Source of the DNA: Planctomycetota bacterium
GTDB taxonomy: Bacteria; Planctomycetota; Brocadiia; Brocadiales; Brocadiaceae
NCBI GenBank assembly: GCA_016235875.1
Contig: JACRII010000067.1
Coordinates: forward strand, 1-32,928
DNA length: 32,928 nucleotides
Reading direction: 5' to 3'
Below, in pieces: positions 23,073 to 29,982 of the stretch. Made by a program: the position numbers and the translations under genes. Each line of letters starts with the position of its first letter. Position 1 is the first letter of the stretch. The notes under the pieces were generated by a model, which saw nothing but the letters and a program-made list of their open reading frames with translations, was not told the origin of the DNA and made no database searches.

Positions 23073-23076
23073 CGAC

Positions 23077-23649
23077 TCAGGTCTTGCACAAGAGCGCGCT
23101 GGCCGAGTACCAACACACCGAGCAGAGTGCTATGGTTACTAGGATCATCCACAGCCACCAAAATAGCCGTAATATCGTCTCTTCACCAACATGCGCGGCC
23201 GTCGCATGTATCAATGTTTTGTAGGGATCGGCGTTGAGGTTGCGAACACCTAGATACTTGTCAACTATCTCACCTTTGTGATGGACGAGCACTTCGAATT
23301 GCTGTTCATACGTCGTGAAGTGATTCGCTGGGAAAAGGGTCTTCCACTCTTCCTCAATAAGAAGCAACTTTGCTTTAGTGGTATCGACATATGCGCGAGC
23401 ACGCGCATCGACACGGATAAAGTAAGAGGCGATGAAGAGAGGAGGGGCCGACATTAGGACGAGGCCAAGCAGCCTTACGAGAGTGGGGTCACTCAAAGTC
23501 TCCTTTCCGAGCAATCCAAAAATCGCGAGGAATGCAGTTTGAATTGTTAAGAAATGAGCGAATCGCTTCTGCTTCAAATCCTCATGGAACTTGAACAGGT
23601 CATTGTTTGCTTTCCACTCCTCCAACAGTCGCGTTTCCTGTTTCTCCAT
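23077..23649 (-). CDS. Cassette gene: small three-helix membrane protein, unknown
   Basis: I do not recognise this 190-residue protein. It has a charged, helical start of about 30 residues (MEKQETRLLEEWKANNDLFK), two hydrophobic segments (about 31-50 and 57-79), a soluble stretch of about 80 residues rich in His, Glu and Lys, and a third helix near the end (about 162-187). The pattern recalls small SLATT- or RipA-like membrane modules, but only in outline. It is the first cassette after the junction at 23676-23682, 27 bp from it, and its stop is five bases from its attC site. GAGAGGAATG-like sequence lies upstream of the ATG. Confidence 0.65.
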   Translation of the reverse strand: MEKQETRLLEEWKANNDLFKFHEDLKQKRFAHFLTIQTAFLAIFGLLGKETLSDPTLVRLLGLVLMSAPPLFIASYFIRVDARARAYVDTTKAKLLLIEEEWKTLFPANHFTTYEQQFEVLVHHKGEIVDKYLGVRNLNADPYKTLIHATAAHVGEETILRLFWWLWMILVTIALCSVCWYSASALLCKT

Positions 23650-23675
23650 TATTCATTCCTCTCTGCACGTTGTCT

Positions 23676-23682
23676 CGCTAAC
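23676..23682 (-). other. Core recombination site at the start of the cassette array
   Basis: GTTAGCG on the minus strand fits the GTTRRRY-type crossover core closely (last base G, not a pyrimidine), and stands where attI or the R' of a lost attC should be. A TATGCAGA/TCTGCATA inverted pair (about 23689-23696 and 23733-23740) flanks it upstream. Confidence 0.55.
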
Positions 23683-23717
23683 TATTTATTATGCAGAAAT
23701 AAATCCACAATAATTAT

Positions 23718-23746
23718 AAAATACAGATAAAATCTGCATATCGCAA
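23718..23746 (-). promoter_or_regulatory. Possible cassette promoter
   Basis: On the minus strand TTGCGA (23746-23741) and TATTTT (23723-23718) are 17 bp apart, reading into the cassettes; a TATAAT lies at 23718-23713. The area is AT rich, so chance matches are likely. Confidence 0.35.
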
Positions 23747-23931
23747 TATTTCATTTTTTACAGAAAGTTATTATGCGGTGAATATAATATCATTCATGGC
23801 TTAAATCAAGGTTAAAGTTAATAGGATGTTTGAGGCTCAAGGATGGTTCAATTTTGCAAATGGAACCACATATTTAAAGGTACTCCAAAGCTTTAACTCG
23901 TGGTTTGAGAATGAATCGTAACAAATGTTTC

Positions 23932-23955
23932 GGTTCAATCGAGGACGATTGAACC
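23932..23955. repeat. Perfect 10-bp-arm palindrome
   Basis: GGTTCAATCG and CGATTGAACC flank the four bases AGGA. There is no T-run directly behind it on either strand. It may be an operator or a small repeat in the space between gcvPB and the cassettes. Confidence 0.5.
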
Positions 23956-23975
23956 AGCAAAAAAGATTCCGGTAG

Positions 23976-24012
23976 GGTGGATTAAGGCGCTGTTTTTTGC
24001 GCCGAATCCACC
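23976..24012 (-). terminator. Hairpin repeat, possible gcvPB terminator
   Basis: GGTGGATTAAGGCGC and GCGCCGAATCCACC pair around a T-rich loop. On the minus strand the hairpin is followed about eight bases later by CTTTTTTG. A related GGTGGGTT...AACCCACC pair lies at about 24030-24078 and runs into the end of gcvPB. These are dispersed repeats that may serve as terminators. Confidence 0.4.
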
Positions 24013-24068
24013 TTCACTGTATTTGTAAATGGTGGGTTCGCTCCGCCCTTCGTACACTCAGGACAGGC

Positions 24069-25571
24069 TTAACCCACCCTGCTCCCTATTTCCCACCTCA
24101 GCTTCGGTTCACGGGCGGCCTTGACTTCGTCTGGACGGCCAATGGGTGTAGTTTGCGGTGTGTTGCGCACTGTATCGGGTTGTTGCTCAATGTCTGCGGC
24201 TATCTGGATCATGGCGGCGGCAAAGGCATCCAATGTCTCGCGTGATTCTGTTTCCGTAGGTTCTATCATCATGGCCTCTTCCACAATCAGTGGGAAATAA
24301 ATCGTGGGTGCATGGAAACCGTAATCAAGCAGTTTCTTGGCAATATCCAGGGCTGATGCTCCTTTTTCCTTTTGTTTCTTTGCAGAGATGACAAACTCGT
24401 GCATACAGGTACTTCCGTACGGAATGTTATAGTATTTTTCGAGTTTGTGTCGAAGATAGTTGGCATTCAAAACGGCATATTCACCTACCTTGCTTACTCC
24501 CTCTTTGCCTAAGGATAACAGGTAGGTATATGCCCTGATCATCATGCCGACATGACCATAAAATGCCCTGACCCTACCAATTGTGTCCGGGTAGTTAATA
24601 TTCAAAATATATGTATTTGTTTTGTCTTTCTCTGAGCCCTCTGTGGTTGATGTATTTTTTATTTCTATTCGTGGGACAGGCAGGAATGGTTTTAATTTCT
24701 CAGTGACACCGATGGGACCAGCGCCAGGGCCGCCTCCACCGTGAGGTGTGGAAAAGGTTTTATGAAGGTTCAGGTGCAAGATATCCACACCCATATCTCC
24801 CGGCAGCGCTAAGCCCATAAGGGCATTCATATTCGCACCGTCACAGTAAACGAGTCCGCCTGCATCGTGGGCAATCTTGCAAATTTCTAAAATATCCTTT
24901 TCGAATAATCCCAGGGTATTGGGATTGGTTATCATGAGCGCCGCTGTGTCACGGGTAAATGACTCTTTGAGCTTCTTTATGTCTACGAGCCCTTCGGTGT
25001 TGGATTGGATCGATTCGACTTCATAACCGCAAAGGGCAGCAGATGCAGGGTTGGTGCCGTGTGCTGAATCGGGGACGATAATTTTGTGCCGTGTTTCACC
25101 CTTTTTCTCCATATAGGCGCGGATTATCAACATGCCAGTCAATTCACCATGTGCGCCAGCAGCCGGCTGTAACGTGAAGGCGGACATCCCTGAAATCTTT
25201 CTGAGCATTTGTTCAAGATTGTAAAGGAGTTTCAGGATACCCTGACACTGCTCGATGGGTTGATAGGGATGTAATTTCGTAAAACCCTCCATGCGCGCGG
25301 CATCTTCATTAATCCTGGGATTGTATTTCATGGTGCATGAGCCAAGAGGATAAAAATTTGTGTCAACACAGAAGTTCATCTGCGATATTCGTGTGAAATG
25401 CCGCACGACGTCAATTTCAGAAACCTCTGGTAATTTTGTCTCTTGTTTTCTCAGCATTTTTGGTGAGAGCAACTCTGATATGGGTTTTTCCGGCACATCA
25501 CAGGCAGGCAGGCTAAAGCACCTTCTACCGGGTGACGATTTTTCAAATATAAGGGGTTCAATTGGGTTCAT
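24069..25571 (-). CDS. gcvPB: Glycine dehydrogenase (decarboxylating) subunit 2
   Basis: A 500-residue catalytic half of the two-subunit glycine cleavage P-protein, which decarboxylates glycine with PLP and passes aminomethyl to lipoyl-GcvH. The PLP lysine is in HLNLHKTFSTPHGGGGPG (about residue 272). NFYPLGSCTMKYNPRI, GAHGELTGMLIIRAY and SAHGTNPASA are family hallmarks. The last residues (SRVG) are coded by a dispersed AGGGTGGGTTAA repeat, so the natural stop may have been replaced. Its partner gcvPA lies 1.65 kb upstream on the same strand, with four unrelated genes between, so gcvPB must have its own promoter or rely on a long transcript. gcvT and gcvH are not in the window. Confidence 0.95.
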   Translation of the reverse strand: MNPIEPLIFEKSSPGRRCFSLPACDVPEKPISELLSPKMLRKQETKLPEVSEIDVVRHFTRISQMNFCVDTNFYPLGSCTMKYNPRINEDAARMEGFTKLHPYQPIEQCQGILKLLYNLEQMLRKISGMSAFTLQPAAGAHGELTGMLIIRAYMEKKGETRHKIIVPDSAHGTNPASAALCGYEVESIQSNTEGLVDIKKLKESFTRDTAALMITNPNTLGLFEKDILEICKIAHDAGGLVYCDGANMNALMGLALPGDMGVDILHLNLHKTFSTPHGGGGPGAGPIGVTEKLKPFLPVPRIEIKNTSTTEGSEKDKTNTYILNINYPDTIGRVRAFYGHVGMMIRAYTYLLSLGKEGVSKVGEYAVLNANYLRHKLEKYYNIPYGSTCMHEFVISAKKQKEKGASALDIAKKLLDYGFHAPTIYFPLIVEEAMMIEPTETESRETLDAFAAAMIQIAADIEQQPDTVRNTPQTTPIGRPDEVKAAREPKLRWEIGSRVG

Positions 25572-25633
25572 ACTATTACCTTGCTAAAAACTCATAGTAA
25601 AAAATAACCGTATGTTGAGTTTGACACATACCG

Positions 25634-25789
25634 CTATTCTAAGAGTTTATTGGTCATTTGTTCAGTAATTTGGATTGACTCAATCTCGTTAATGGATATA
25701 ATAAAACCAATCTTATACAACATCCCGCAAAAATCAAGAATATTGTGATAGACAGAATATTTCTGTGTAAATATATTTCGTACCGCCAT
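25634..25789 (-). CDS. Doubtful short ORF upstream of gcvPB
   Basis: A 51-codon frame from ATG 25789 (MAVRNIFTQKYSVYHNILDF) with a balanced residue mix that looks more coding than the AT-rich gaps elsewhere. No ribosome site or motif is visible. It may be a gene remnant from the insertion that separates gcvPA and gcvPB. Confidence 0.25.
   Translation of the reverse strand: MAVRNIFTQKYSVYHNILDFCGMLYKIGFIISINEIESIQITEQMTNKLLE
25675..25702 (+). promoter_or_regulatory. Probable promoter of the MNT/HEPN block
   Basis: TTGACT (25675-25680) and TATAAT (25697-25702) are 16 bp apart and point toward the nucleotidyltransferase gene 166 bp away. Confidence 0.5.
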
Positions 25790-25867
25790 AGGTGATGTGA
25801 ACAAACTTTGGATCACCCAACTTTCCAGTAGTCAGGCATACTGTATAGCGAGGTCGGTCTGAGAAGC

Positions 25868-26206
25868 ATGAAAGATATCACTAAAATAATTCCCCAAAAT
25901 GAAATCGCCAAGTTCTGCCATCGCTGGAAAATCACCGAGTTGGCATTGTTTGGTTCTGCTTTGCGCGATGACTTTACCCCTAACAGCGATTTGGACTTCT
26001 TGGTCACCTTTGCTACCGATGCTGAGTGGGGACTGTTTGACCATGTGGCCATGCAACAGGAACTACAAGCATTGTTGCATCGGAGCATAGACCTTATCAG
26101 CAAACGTGCAGTTGAAAGCAGTCGGAATTGGTTACGTCGTCAAGAAATCCTAAACACCGCACTCATCCTTTTCTCCGAACCAGAGGCAGCGCATGCGACG
26201 CGATGA
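25868..26206 (+). CDS. mntA: MNT-domain nucleotidyltransferase antitoxin (MntA-like)
   Basis: A 112-residue minimal nucleotidyltransferase. The catalytic signature GS-x10-DxD is intact: Gly29-Ser30 in LFGSALRDD, Asp41 and Asp43 in NSDLDFLV, and a third acid, Asp75, in RSIDLIS. In MntA/HepT pairs the MNT protein adds AMP to the HEPN toxin and so neutralises it. The gene overlaps the next one by 14 bases. It lies on the plus strand between gcvPA and gcvPB, opposite to both. Confidence 0.82.
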   Translation: MKDITKIIPQNEIAKFCHRWKITELALFGSALRDDFTPNSDLDFLVTFATDAEWGLFDHVAMQQELQALLHRSIDLISKRAVESSRNWLRRQEILNTALILFSEPEAAHATR

Positions 26207-26546
26207 CGTCACGCTCCTGGATATTGCCAAGTCAGCCCGTCTCATCTTGGTTTTCATCCAAGGTATGGGCAAACAGGCTTTTCTTGAGGATATTAAGACC
26301 CAATCATCAGTGATGTACCAATTGATGGTCATGGGGGGAGCAGTCAAACGGCTATCAACTGAGTTTCGTGCGGCACACGCATATATCCCATGGTCGTTGA
26401 TAGCGGGGATGCGCGACCATTTGATTCATGCCTATGACACGGTTGATTGGGAAGAGGTATGGAAGACGGCGAGTCGGGACTTGCCTGATTTATTAGTAAA
26501 GCTAACACCGTTACTTCCCCAACAACATCCAGGTGAAACAGGGTAA
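26193..26546 (+). CDS. hepT: HEPN toxin ribonuclease (HepT-like)
   Basis: A 117-residue all-helical HEPN (DUF86) protein. The catalytic RX4HXY motif is exact: Arg74, His79 and Tyr81 in MRDHLIHAYDTVDW. The tyrosine is the residue adenylylated by the partner in known MntA/HepT pairs. The 14-base overlap with the MNT gene indicates coupled translation. Such pairs act as toxin-antitoxin modules and in some cases in phage defence. Confidence 0.82.
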   Translation: MRRDDVTLLDIAKSARLILVFIQGMGKQAFLEDIKTQSSVMYQLMVMGGAVKRLSTEFRAAHAYIPWSLIAGMRDHLIHAYDTVDWEEVWKTASRDLPDLLVKLTPLLPQQHPGETG

Positions 26547-26565
26547 AGTGTCAGGCTAATAGTCT

Positions 26566-26814
26566 ATGGGGCACTATTGTAGAATTTGCGGCCGTCACCG
26601 ACCTAACGAGAAATTTTCCGGTAAGGGATATAATATTCACGTATGCAAAGAATGTATGAGATTGCCTAAAGACAAGAGGCAATTCATTGAGGAAAGAGAG
26701 GAGATTGAAGGCTTTCTGAGTCAATCTAACATCTTAACTCGTTCCCATTATGCGTTGGAGTCACTGTGCTTTACAATTATGGATGACTATTCTCAATACC
26801 AAGGCGGTGAGTAA
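26566..26814 (+). CDS. Small zinc-ribbon-like protein, unknown
   Basis: An 82-residue protein with two CxxC pairs, Cys5/Cys8 and Cys27/Cys30, around a conserved-looking GRHRPNEKFSGKGYNIHVC stretch; His25 could add a ligand. The fold is probably a small zinc ribbon. The C-terminal half is helical and acidic. It follows HepT after 19 bp and shares TAATG with the next gene (one-base overlap), so all four plus-strand genes look like one transcript. No function can be given; a link to the toxin pair is inferred from order only. Confidence 0.65.
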   Translation: MGHYCRICGRHRPNEKFSGKGYNIHVCKECMRLPKDKRQFIEEREEIEGFLSQSNILTRSHYALESLCFTIMDDYSQYQGGE

Positions 26815-27236
26815 TGCCCAATCGACCAAAGAAACCGCCAAAGATGTGGATATACAAGGCTCCGAAACCGCTTAAGTCGAAAGTGCCTGAAGATATGAAA
26901 ACCCAGGTCACGGAGAAAGCCGAAGAACTGCTTGAACAGTGGCGACCAAACCACATTAAGCAACCGCCGGAGGGTTACCAGTATAATTCCATTGTCGAAC
27001 TCTACACCAATTGGATTCGCAGTTACTTTTATTTTTGCGCTAAATATGCCTGCCCCGGCGCTGCGGCCATATCACCATTCTTTGAATCGCGTTTTGCGCG
27101 TTTGGAGTACGTGGGCAATGGGCGGTTCAATTTAGCATTTATGCGGCACACTGGCCAATGGATAGAGACGGAACGGGGCTTGACGATTGACCAATGTTTG
27201 AAAGCAATCAGGGACGACGGCCTCTATTGTCCATGA
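26814..27236 (+). CDS. Unknown 140-residue protein, last gene of the block
   Basis: A basic, Pro-rich start (MPNRPKKPPKMWIYKAPKP), a helical middle and a C-terminal beta-rich part ending RFNLAFMRHTGQWIETERGL and IRDDGLYCP. That end recalls DUF3024-like proteins, but only weakly. There is no signal or membrane segment. The start overlaps the stop of the CxxC gene. Its end overlaps the end of gcvPA on the other strand by 13 bp, so the block is packed tightly against gcvPA. Confidence 0.6.
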   Translation: MPNRPKKPPKMWIYKAPKPLKSKVPEDMKTQVTEKAEELLEQWRPNHIKQPPEGYQYNSIVELYTNWIRSYFYFCAKYACPGAAAISPFFESRFARLEYVGNGRFNLAFMRHTGQWIETERGLTIDQCLKAIRDDGLYCP

Positions 27237-28576
27237 GAATATTGAGATAACTCACCAACCAGGCGGTCAATCGATTCCCTGGTTTTCGTCTCGGTTACAC
27301 ACAGGAGCATGCTGTTACTCAATTCGGGATAAAATGCGGAGATGTCCAATCCACCAATAATCCCTTTTGTCAGAAGATATTCATTAATTTTGTTTATGCG
27401 TCGATTGCTCCGGGCTTTTAATACAAATTCATTGAAAAATGGTTTTTTAAATGACGGCTCAAAAATGTTTAAGGCAGAAAGCCTTTCGCAGGCATAATGG
27501 CTCTTCTGCAGATTAAGATTACCCAATTCCGCTATACCCTTTTTGCCCAATGCGCATAAATAAATACATGCCCTGAGTGCAAGGAGCGCTTGATTGGTAC
27601 AGATATTAGAAGTTGCTTTTTGCCGCCGAATGTGTTGTTCCCTGGCCTGCAGGGTGAGGACGAAACACCGTTTCCCATTACTATCAACCGTCTCGCCTGC
27701 GATCCTTCCCGGCATTTTTCGGAGCAGTTCCTTTTTAACGGTAAAAAAGCCAAGATACGGGCCGCCATAATTCAAATAATTCCCTAAAACCTGCGCCTCA
27801 CCAACGGCGATGTCGGCGTTGTATTCACCAGGCGGTTTCAAGACGCCCAGAGAAAGAGGGTTTACGCAGGCTATAAAAAGCGCATCGTACTTATGAGTAA
27901 TATTCGAGATGGCTTCCATGTCTTCGATACAGCCGAAGAAGTTTGGATTTTGTACAAGCACGGCAGCGGTTTTCTCGCCTAAAACCTTTTCTAATTGGTT
28001 GACATCCGTTATTCCTTCAGGTGAGCCTATTTCTACAATTTCCGTCCCAAAACCTTTTAAGTAAGTCTTGAGCACCTGCCGGTATTCGGGATGGATTGCC
28101 CGTGAGCAAACGACCTTGTTCCTTTCCTTCAAACGTATGGATAGGAGCGCTGCTTCGGTCAGGGCGGTAGAACCGTCGTACATGGATGCATTGGCTACGT
28201 CCATGCCGGTGAGTTCGCACATTAACGTTTGGAATTCGTAAATTACCTGAAGTGTGCCCTGGCTTACTTCGGGCTGATAAGGGGTGTAGCAGGTATAAAA
28301 TTCGCTCCTCGATGCCAGATGGTCCACAATAGTCGGGATGTAATGTTCGTAAGCGCCGGCGCCGAGAAATGAAATACATTTATCCGTATGGGTGTTTTTA
28401 TCACTGAGTTCCCTTAAAACTTTTGATACTTCCGGTTCGGAAAGCCCTTTTGGTAATGAGAGGTGGAATTTTCGCAGAGATTTTGGGATGTCCTCTAAAA
28501 GCGATTCAAAAGAGGGTATGCCCATCTCCTTCAGCATTATTTCCTTGTCGCGTTCGGTATTTGGGATGTAATCCAT
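27224..28576 (-). CDS. gcvPA: Glycine dehydrogenase (decarboxylating) subunit 1
   Basis: A 450-residue partner half of the glycine cleavage P-protein. I chose ATG 28576 (MDYIPNTERDKEIMLKEMGI), which matches the usual GcvPA start; a TTG six codons upstream is also in frame. FLGAGAYEHYIPTIVDHL, TPYQPEVSQGTLQVIYEFQT and DVANASMYDGSTA are characteristic. This subunit lacks the PLP lysine and pairs with GcvPB. No clear ribosome site precedes the ATG, and I saw no glycine riboswitch upstream, where instead there is a G/C-rich hairpin repeat. Confidence 0.94.
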   Translation of the reverse strand: MDYIPNTERDKEIMLKEMGIPSFESLLEDIPKSLRKFHLSLPKGLSEPEVSKVLRELSDKNTHTDKCISFLGAGAYEHYIPTIVDHLASRSEFYTCYTPYQPEVSQGTLQVIYEFQTLMCELTGMDVANASMYDGSTALTEAALLSIRLKERNKVVCSRAIHPEYRQVLKTYLKGFGTEIVEIGSPEGITDVNQLEKVLGEKTAAVLVQNPNFFGCIEDMEAISNITHKYDALFIACVNPLSLGVLKPPGEYNADIAVGEAQVLGNYLNYGGPYLGFFTVKKELLRKMPGRIAGETVDSNGKRCFVLTLQAREQHIRRQKATSNICTNQALLALRACIYLCALGKKGIAELGNLNLQKSHYACERLSALNIFEPSFKKPFFNEFVLKARSNRRINKINEYLLTKGIIGGLDISAFYPELSNSMLLCVTETKTRESIDRLVGELSQYSHGQ

Positions 28577-28635
28577 ACTATTTTTAGTTAGCAAATTAGG
28601 CTGCCAGAAGCAGAGACTTTTAAGCTCCCCTTATT

Positions 28636-28693
28636 GGTAGGATAAGCGTCCCCGCTTGTCATCATAATGTCAGGCGGGGACGCCTGACCTACC
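28636..28693. repeat. 58-bp imperfect palindrome upstream of gcvPA
   Basis: The arms 28636-28660 and 28669-28693 match over about 20 of 25 positions (GGTAGG outer ends, GCGTCCCCGC core). It lies 60 bp before gcvPA, within its probable leader. Confidence 0.55.
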
Positions 28694-29085
28694 ATAGGGG
28701 CTGGGGATGTGTTGCGGAAAATTTACACACCCCTTTATCCCCTCTTTTTAGAGGGGAATCCAAAAGATAGAAATTCCTAATCGTTAAAGAACCAATTACT
28801 GATGTGATAGAAATTGAATCAAAAAAGGCAGGGACAATCAATGAAAAAACATTTTATCGACGGTGTCTTATTAGCTTTTGTGTAACAGTTCACGTATAAG
28901 AGTTTAATGGTACAGACAACCCACTAAATCCCCCTAGAAAAGGGGGCGAGGGGGTTGCGATTTTGCATTTATTTCGCATCTGTATCCATATTTGTCATTT
29001 TGAAAGATTCGACCTCTATTCTTCGCTAGTCAAGTGGATTTTGAAAAAGAAAACGCAGGATTCGAAAAATAATTTTAAATGAGAC
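28694..29085. repeat. Repeat-filled gap between gcvPA and tetR
   Basis: No gene is supported. Contents: a CCCCTC/GAGGGG hairpin (about 28738-28757), a 37-bp dispersed repeat (28816-28852), and a CCCCCTAGAAAAGGGGG hairpin (about 28930-28949). A tiny frame (MKKHFIDGVLLAFV) starts inside the 37-bp repeat and stops after 14 codons, as if the 5' end of a lost gene had been kept. Confidence 0.5.
28816..28852 (+). repeat. 37-bp dispersed repeat, copy 1
   Basis: Matches 31284-31320 at 35 of 37 positions. It holds an AAAAAAGGCA...ACAATCAATG stretch that looks like a ribosome site plus start codon and the codons MKKH. The two copies flank the tetR-methyltransferase block in the same orientation. Confidence 0.65.
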
Positions 29086-29114
29086 TTGACAGATTATCAA
29101 CGCGAGACTATTAT
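29086..29114 (+). promoter_or_regulatory. Promoter of the tetR operon
   Basis: A perfect -35 TTGACA (29086-29091) and TATTAT (29109-29114) are 17 bp apart. The operator palindrome starts on the next base. Confidence 0.75.
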
Positions 29115-29134
29115 GTAAGTGAGTGCACACTTAC
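29115..29134. promoter_or_regulatory. Probable TetR operator
   Basis: The palindrome GTAAGTGAGTGCACACTTAC has perfect 7-bp arms around six bases and lies on the predicted transcription start, where a bound regulator would block initiation. Size and position fit self-repression by the TetR protein coded 86 bp downstream. Confidence 0.7.
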
Positions 29135-29219
29135 TATGCTTAGGTTTGTGCCTGCTATCTTGAGAAAGCATTGCATAATGCCTCAGAGGTAAAAAAACTC
29201 GAATGAAGGAGGAAAGCCA

Positions 29220-29825
29220 ATGGGCCGCCCGAAGATAATTGAAACAGACGATCTTCTACGGATTGCGCGTGAAACTTTTCTTGAAAAAGGCGTGGGCGCG
29301 CCTATAAGCGAAATTGCCAAACGGGCAGGTATTTCAGAAGCCGCCATTTTCAAGCGGTTCCCGACCAAGTCAGGCCTTTTTTTCGCGGCGTTGGGATTTC
29401 CAAAGATTGATGTCAGGGGAGAAGTTGAGAAACGATCCGCCGGAAAAAATACGATACAAAAGCTGGAGGCCATTTTGCTGCTGTTCCTTGAATATCTCAT
29501 TGAATCAATGCCTATACTTACCACATTGATTTCTCACCCTTCCTTCAACCCGGCTGAATTCGCGGAAAAATTTCCCGAAGCACCAATAAACTCACTTGTT
29601 ACCGAACTGGCCCGTTTTCTGGAATCGGAAAAACTCGCTGGACGCATTGGCAACTGCGACCCGCTGGTCGTGGCCGGGGTGCTTTTCTCTTCAATTCACA
29701 GTTTCGCCATGTTCGAGTACATGGGGATACACAAAACCGACGACAACTCCAACAGGACTCGCGTTCAACTACTCGTGAAGGTCTTGTTCGAAGGCATCAA
29801 ACCAACCAAAAATACTATGGCCTGA
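29220..29825 (+). CDS. TetR-family transcriptional regulator
   Basis: A 201-residue regulator. The first 50 residues carry the TetR helix-turn-helix (ARETFLEKGVGAPISEIAKRAGISEAAIFKRFPTK in the usual order, then GLFFAAL). The helical C-terminal part would bind a small ligand. AAGGAGGAAA precedes the ATG. It is first in a transcript that reads into a methyltransferase gene, which is likely its main target along with itself. The ligand is unknown. Confidence 0.9.
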   Translation: MGRPKIIETDDLLRIARETFLEKGVGAPISEIAKRAGISEAAIFKRFPTKSGLFFAALGFPKIDVRGEVEKRSAGKNTIQKLEAILLLFLEYLIESMPILTTLISHPSFNPAEFAEKFPEAPINSLVTELARFLESEKLAGRIGNCDPLVVAGVLFSSIHSFAMFEYMGIHKTDDNSNRTRVQLLVKVLFEGIKPTKNTMA

Positions 29826-29841
29826 TGAGGACCGCTTTACA

Positions 29842-29961
29842 ATGAACACACGCACAATCACCAATCGGGGCATGGATATTCACATACCGGCAGCCATCAG
29901 CACACGCATAGAATTGCAGCCTCACCAGCCCGCGCATGACGTGCCTGAACATCAACTTTGA
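29842..29961 (+). pseudogene. Decayed His-rich reading frame
   Basis: From the ATG at 29842 only a 39-codon frame is open (MNTRTITNRGMDIH...). In the next frame, the one that continues tetR past its two stops, the same DNA reads NEHTHNHQSGHGYSHTGSHQ, a metal-binding type His-rich run, ending at a stop near 29940. The His-rich frame has no start codon of its own. A small insertion or deletion near the ATG of a former His-rich peptide gene explains both facts, but chance is not excluded. Confidence 0.35.
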
Positions 29962-29982
29962 AATGAAAGGGAGGAAAAAAAC

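Larger units (their letters stand above)
22228..23681 (-). mobile_element. Two integron gene cassettes without integrase in view
   Basis: Two single-gene units run head to tail on the minus strand, each ending in an attC site (22222-22291 and 23017-23072). The first unit begins at a G-TTAGCG junction (23682-23676), which would be the recombined attI or a preceding site. Each gene nearly fills its unit. The composition is richer in G and C than the flanks. No tyrosine integrase of the IntI type is present in the window, so this is either a CALIN (attC cluster lacking an integrase) or cassettes set down away from their platform. Confidence 0.75.

Noticed and set aside
24030-24078. GCTTAAC near the end of gcvPB as a further attC core
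   Set aside because: It belongs to a GGTGGGTT/AACCCACC host repeat and has no GTTRRRY partner at attC distance.
28577-28760. Glycine riboswitch upstream of gcvPA
   Set aside because: I looked for the paired aptamer core and saw only a G/C-rich palindromic repeat.
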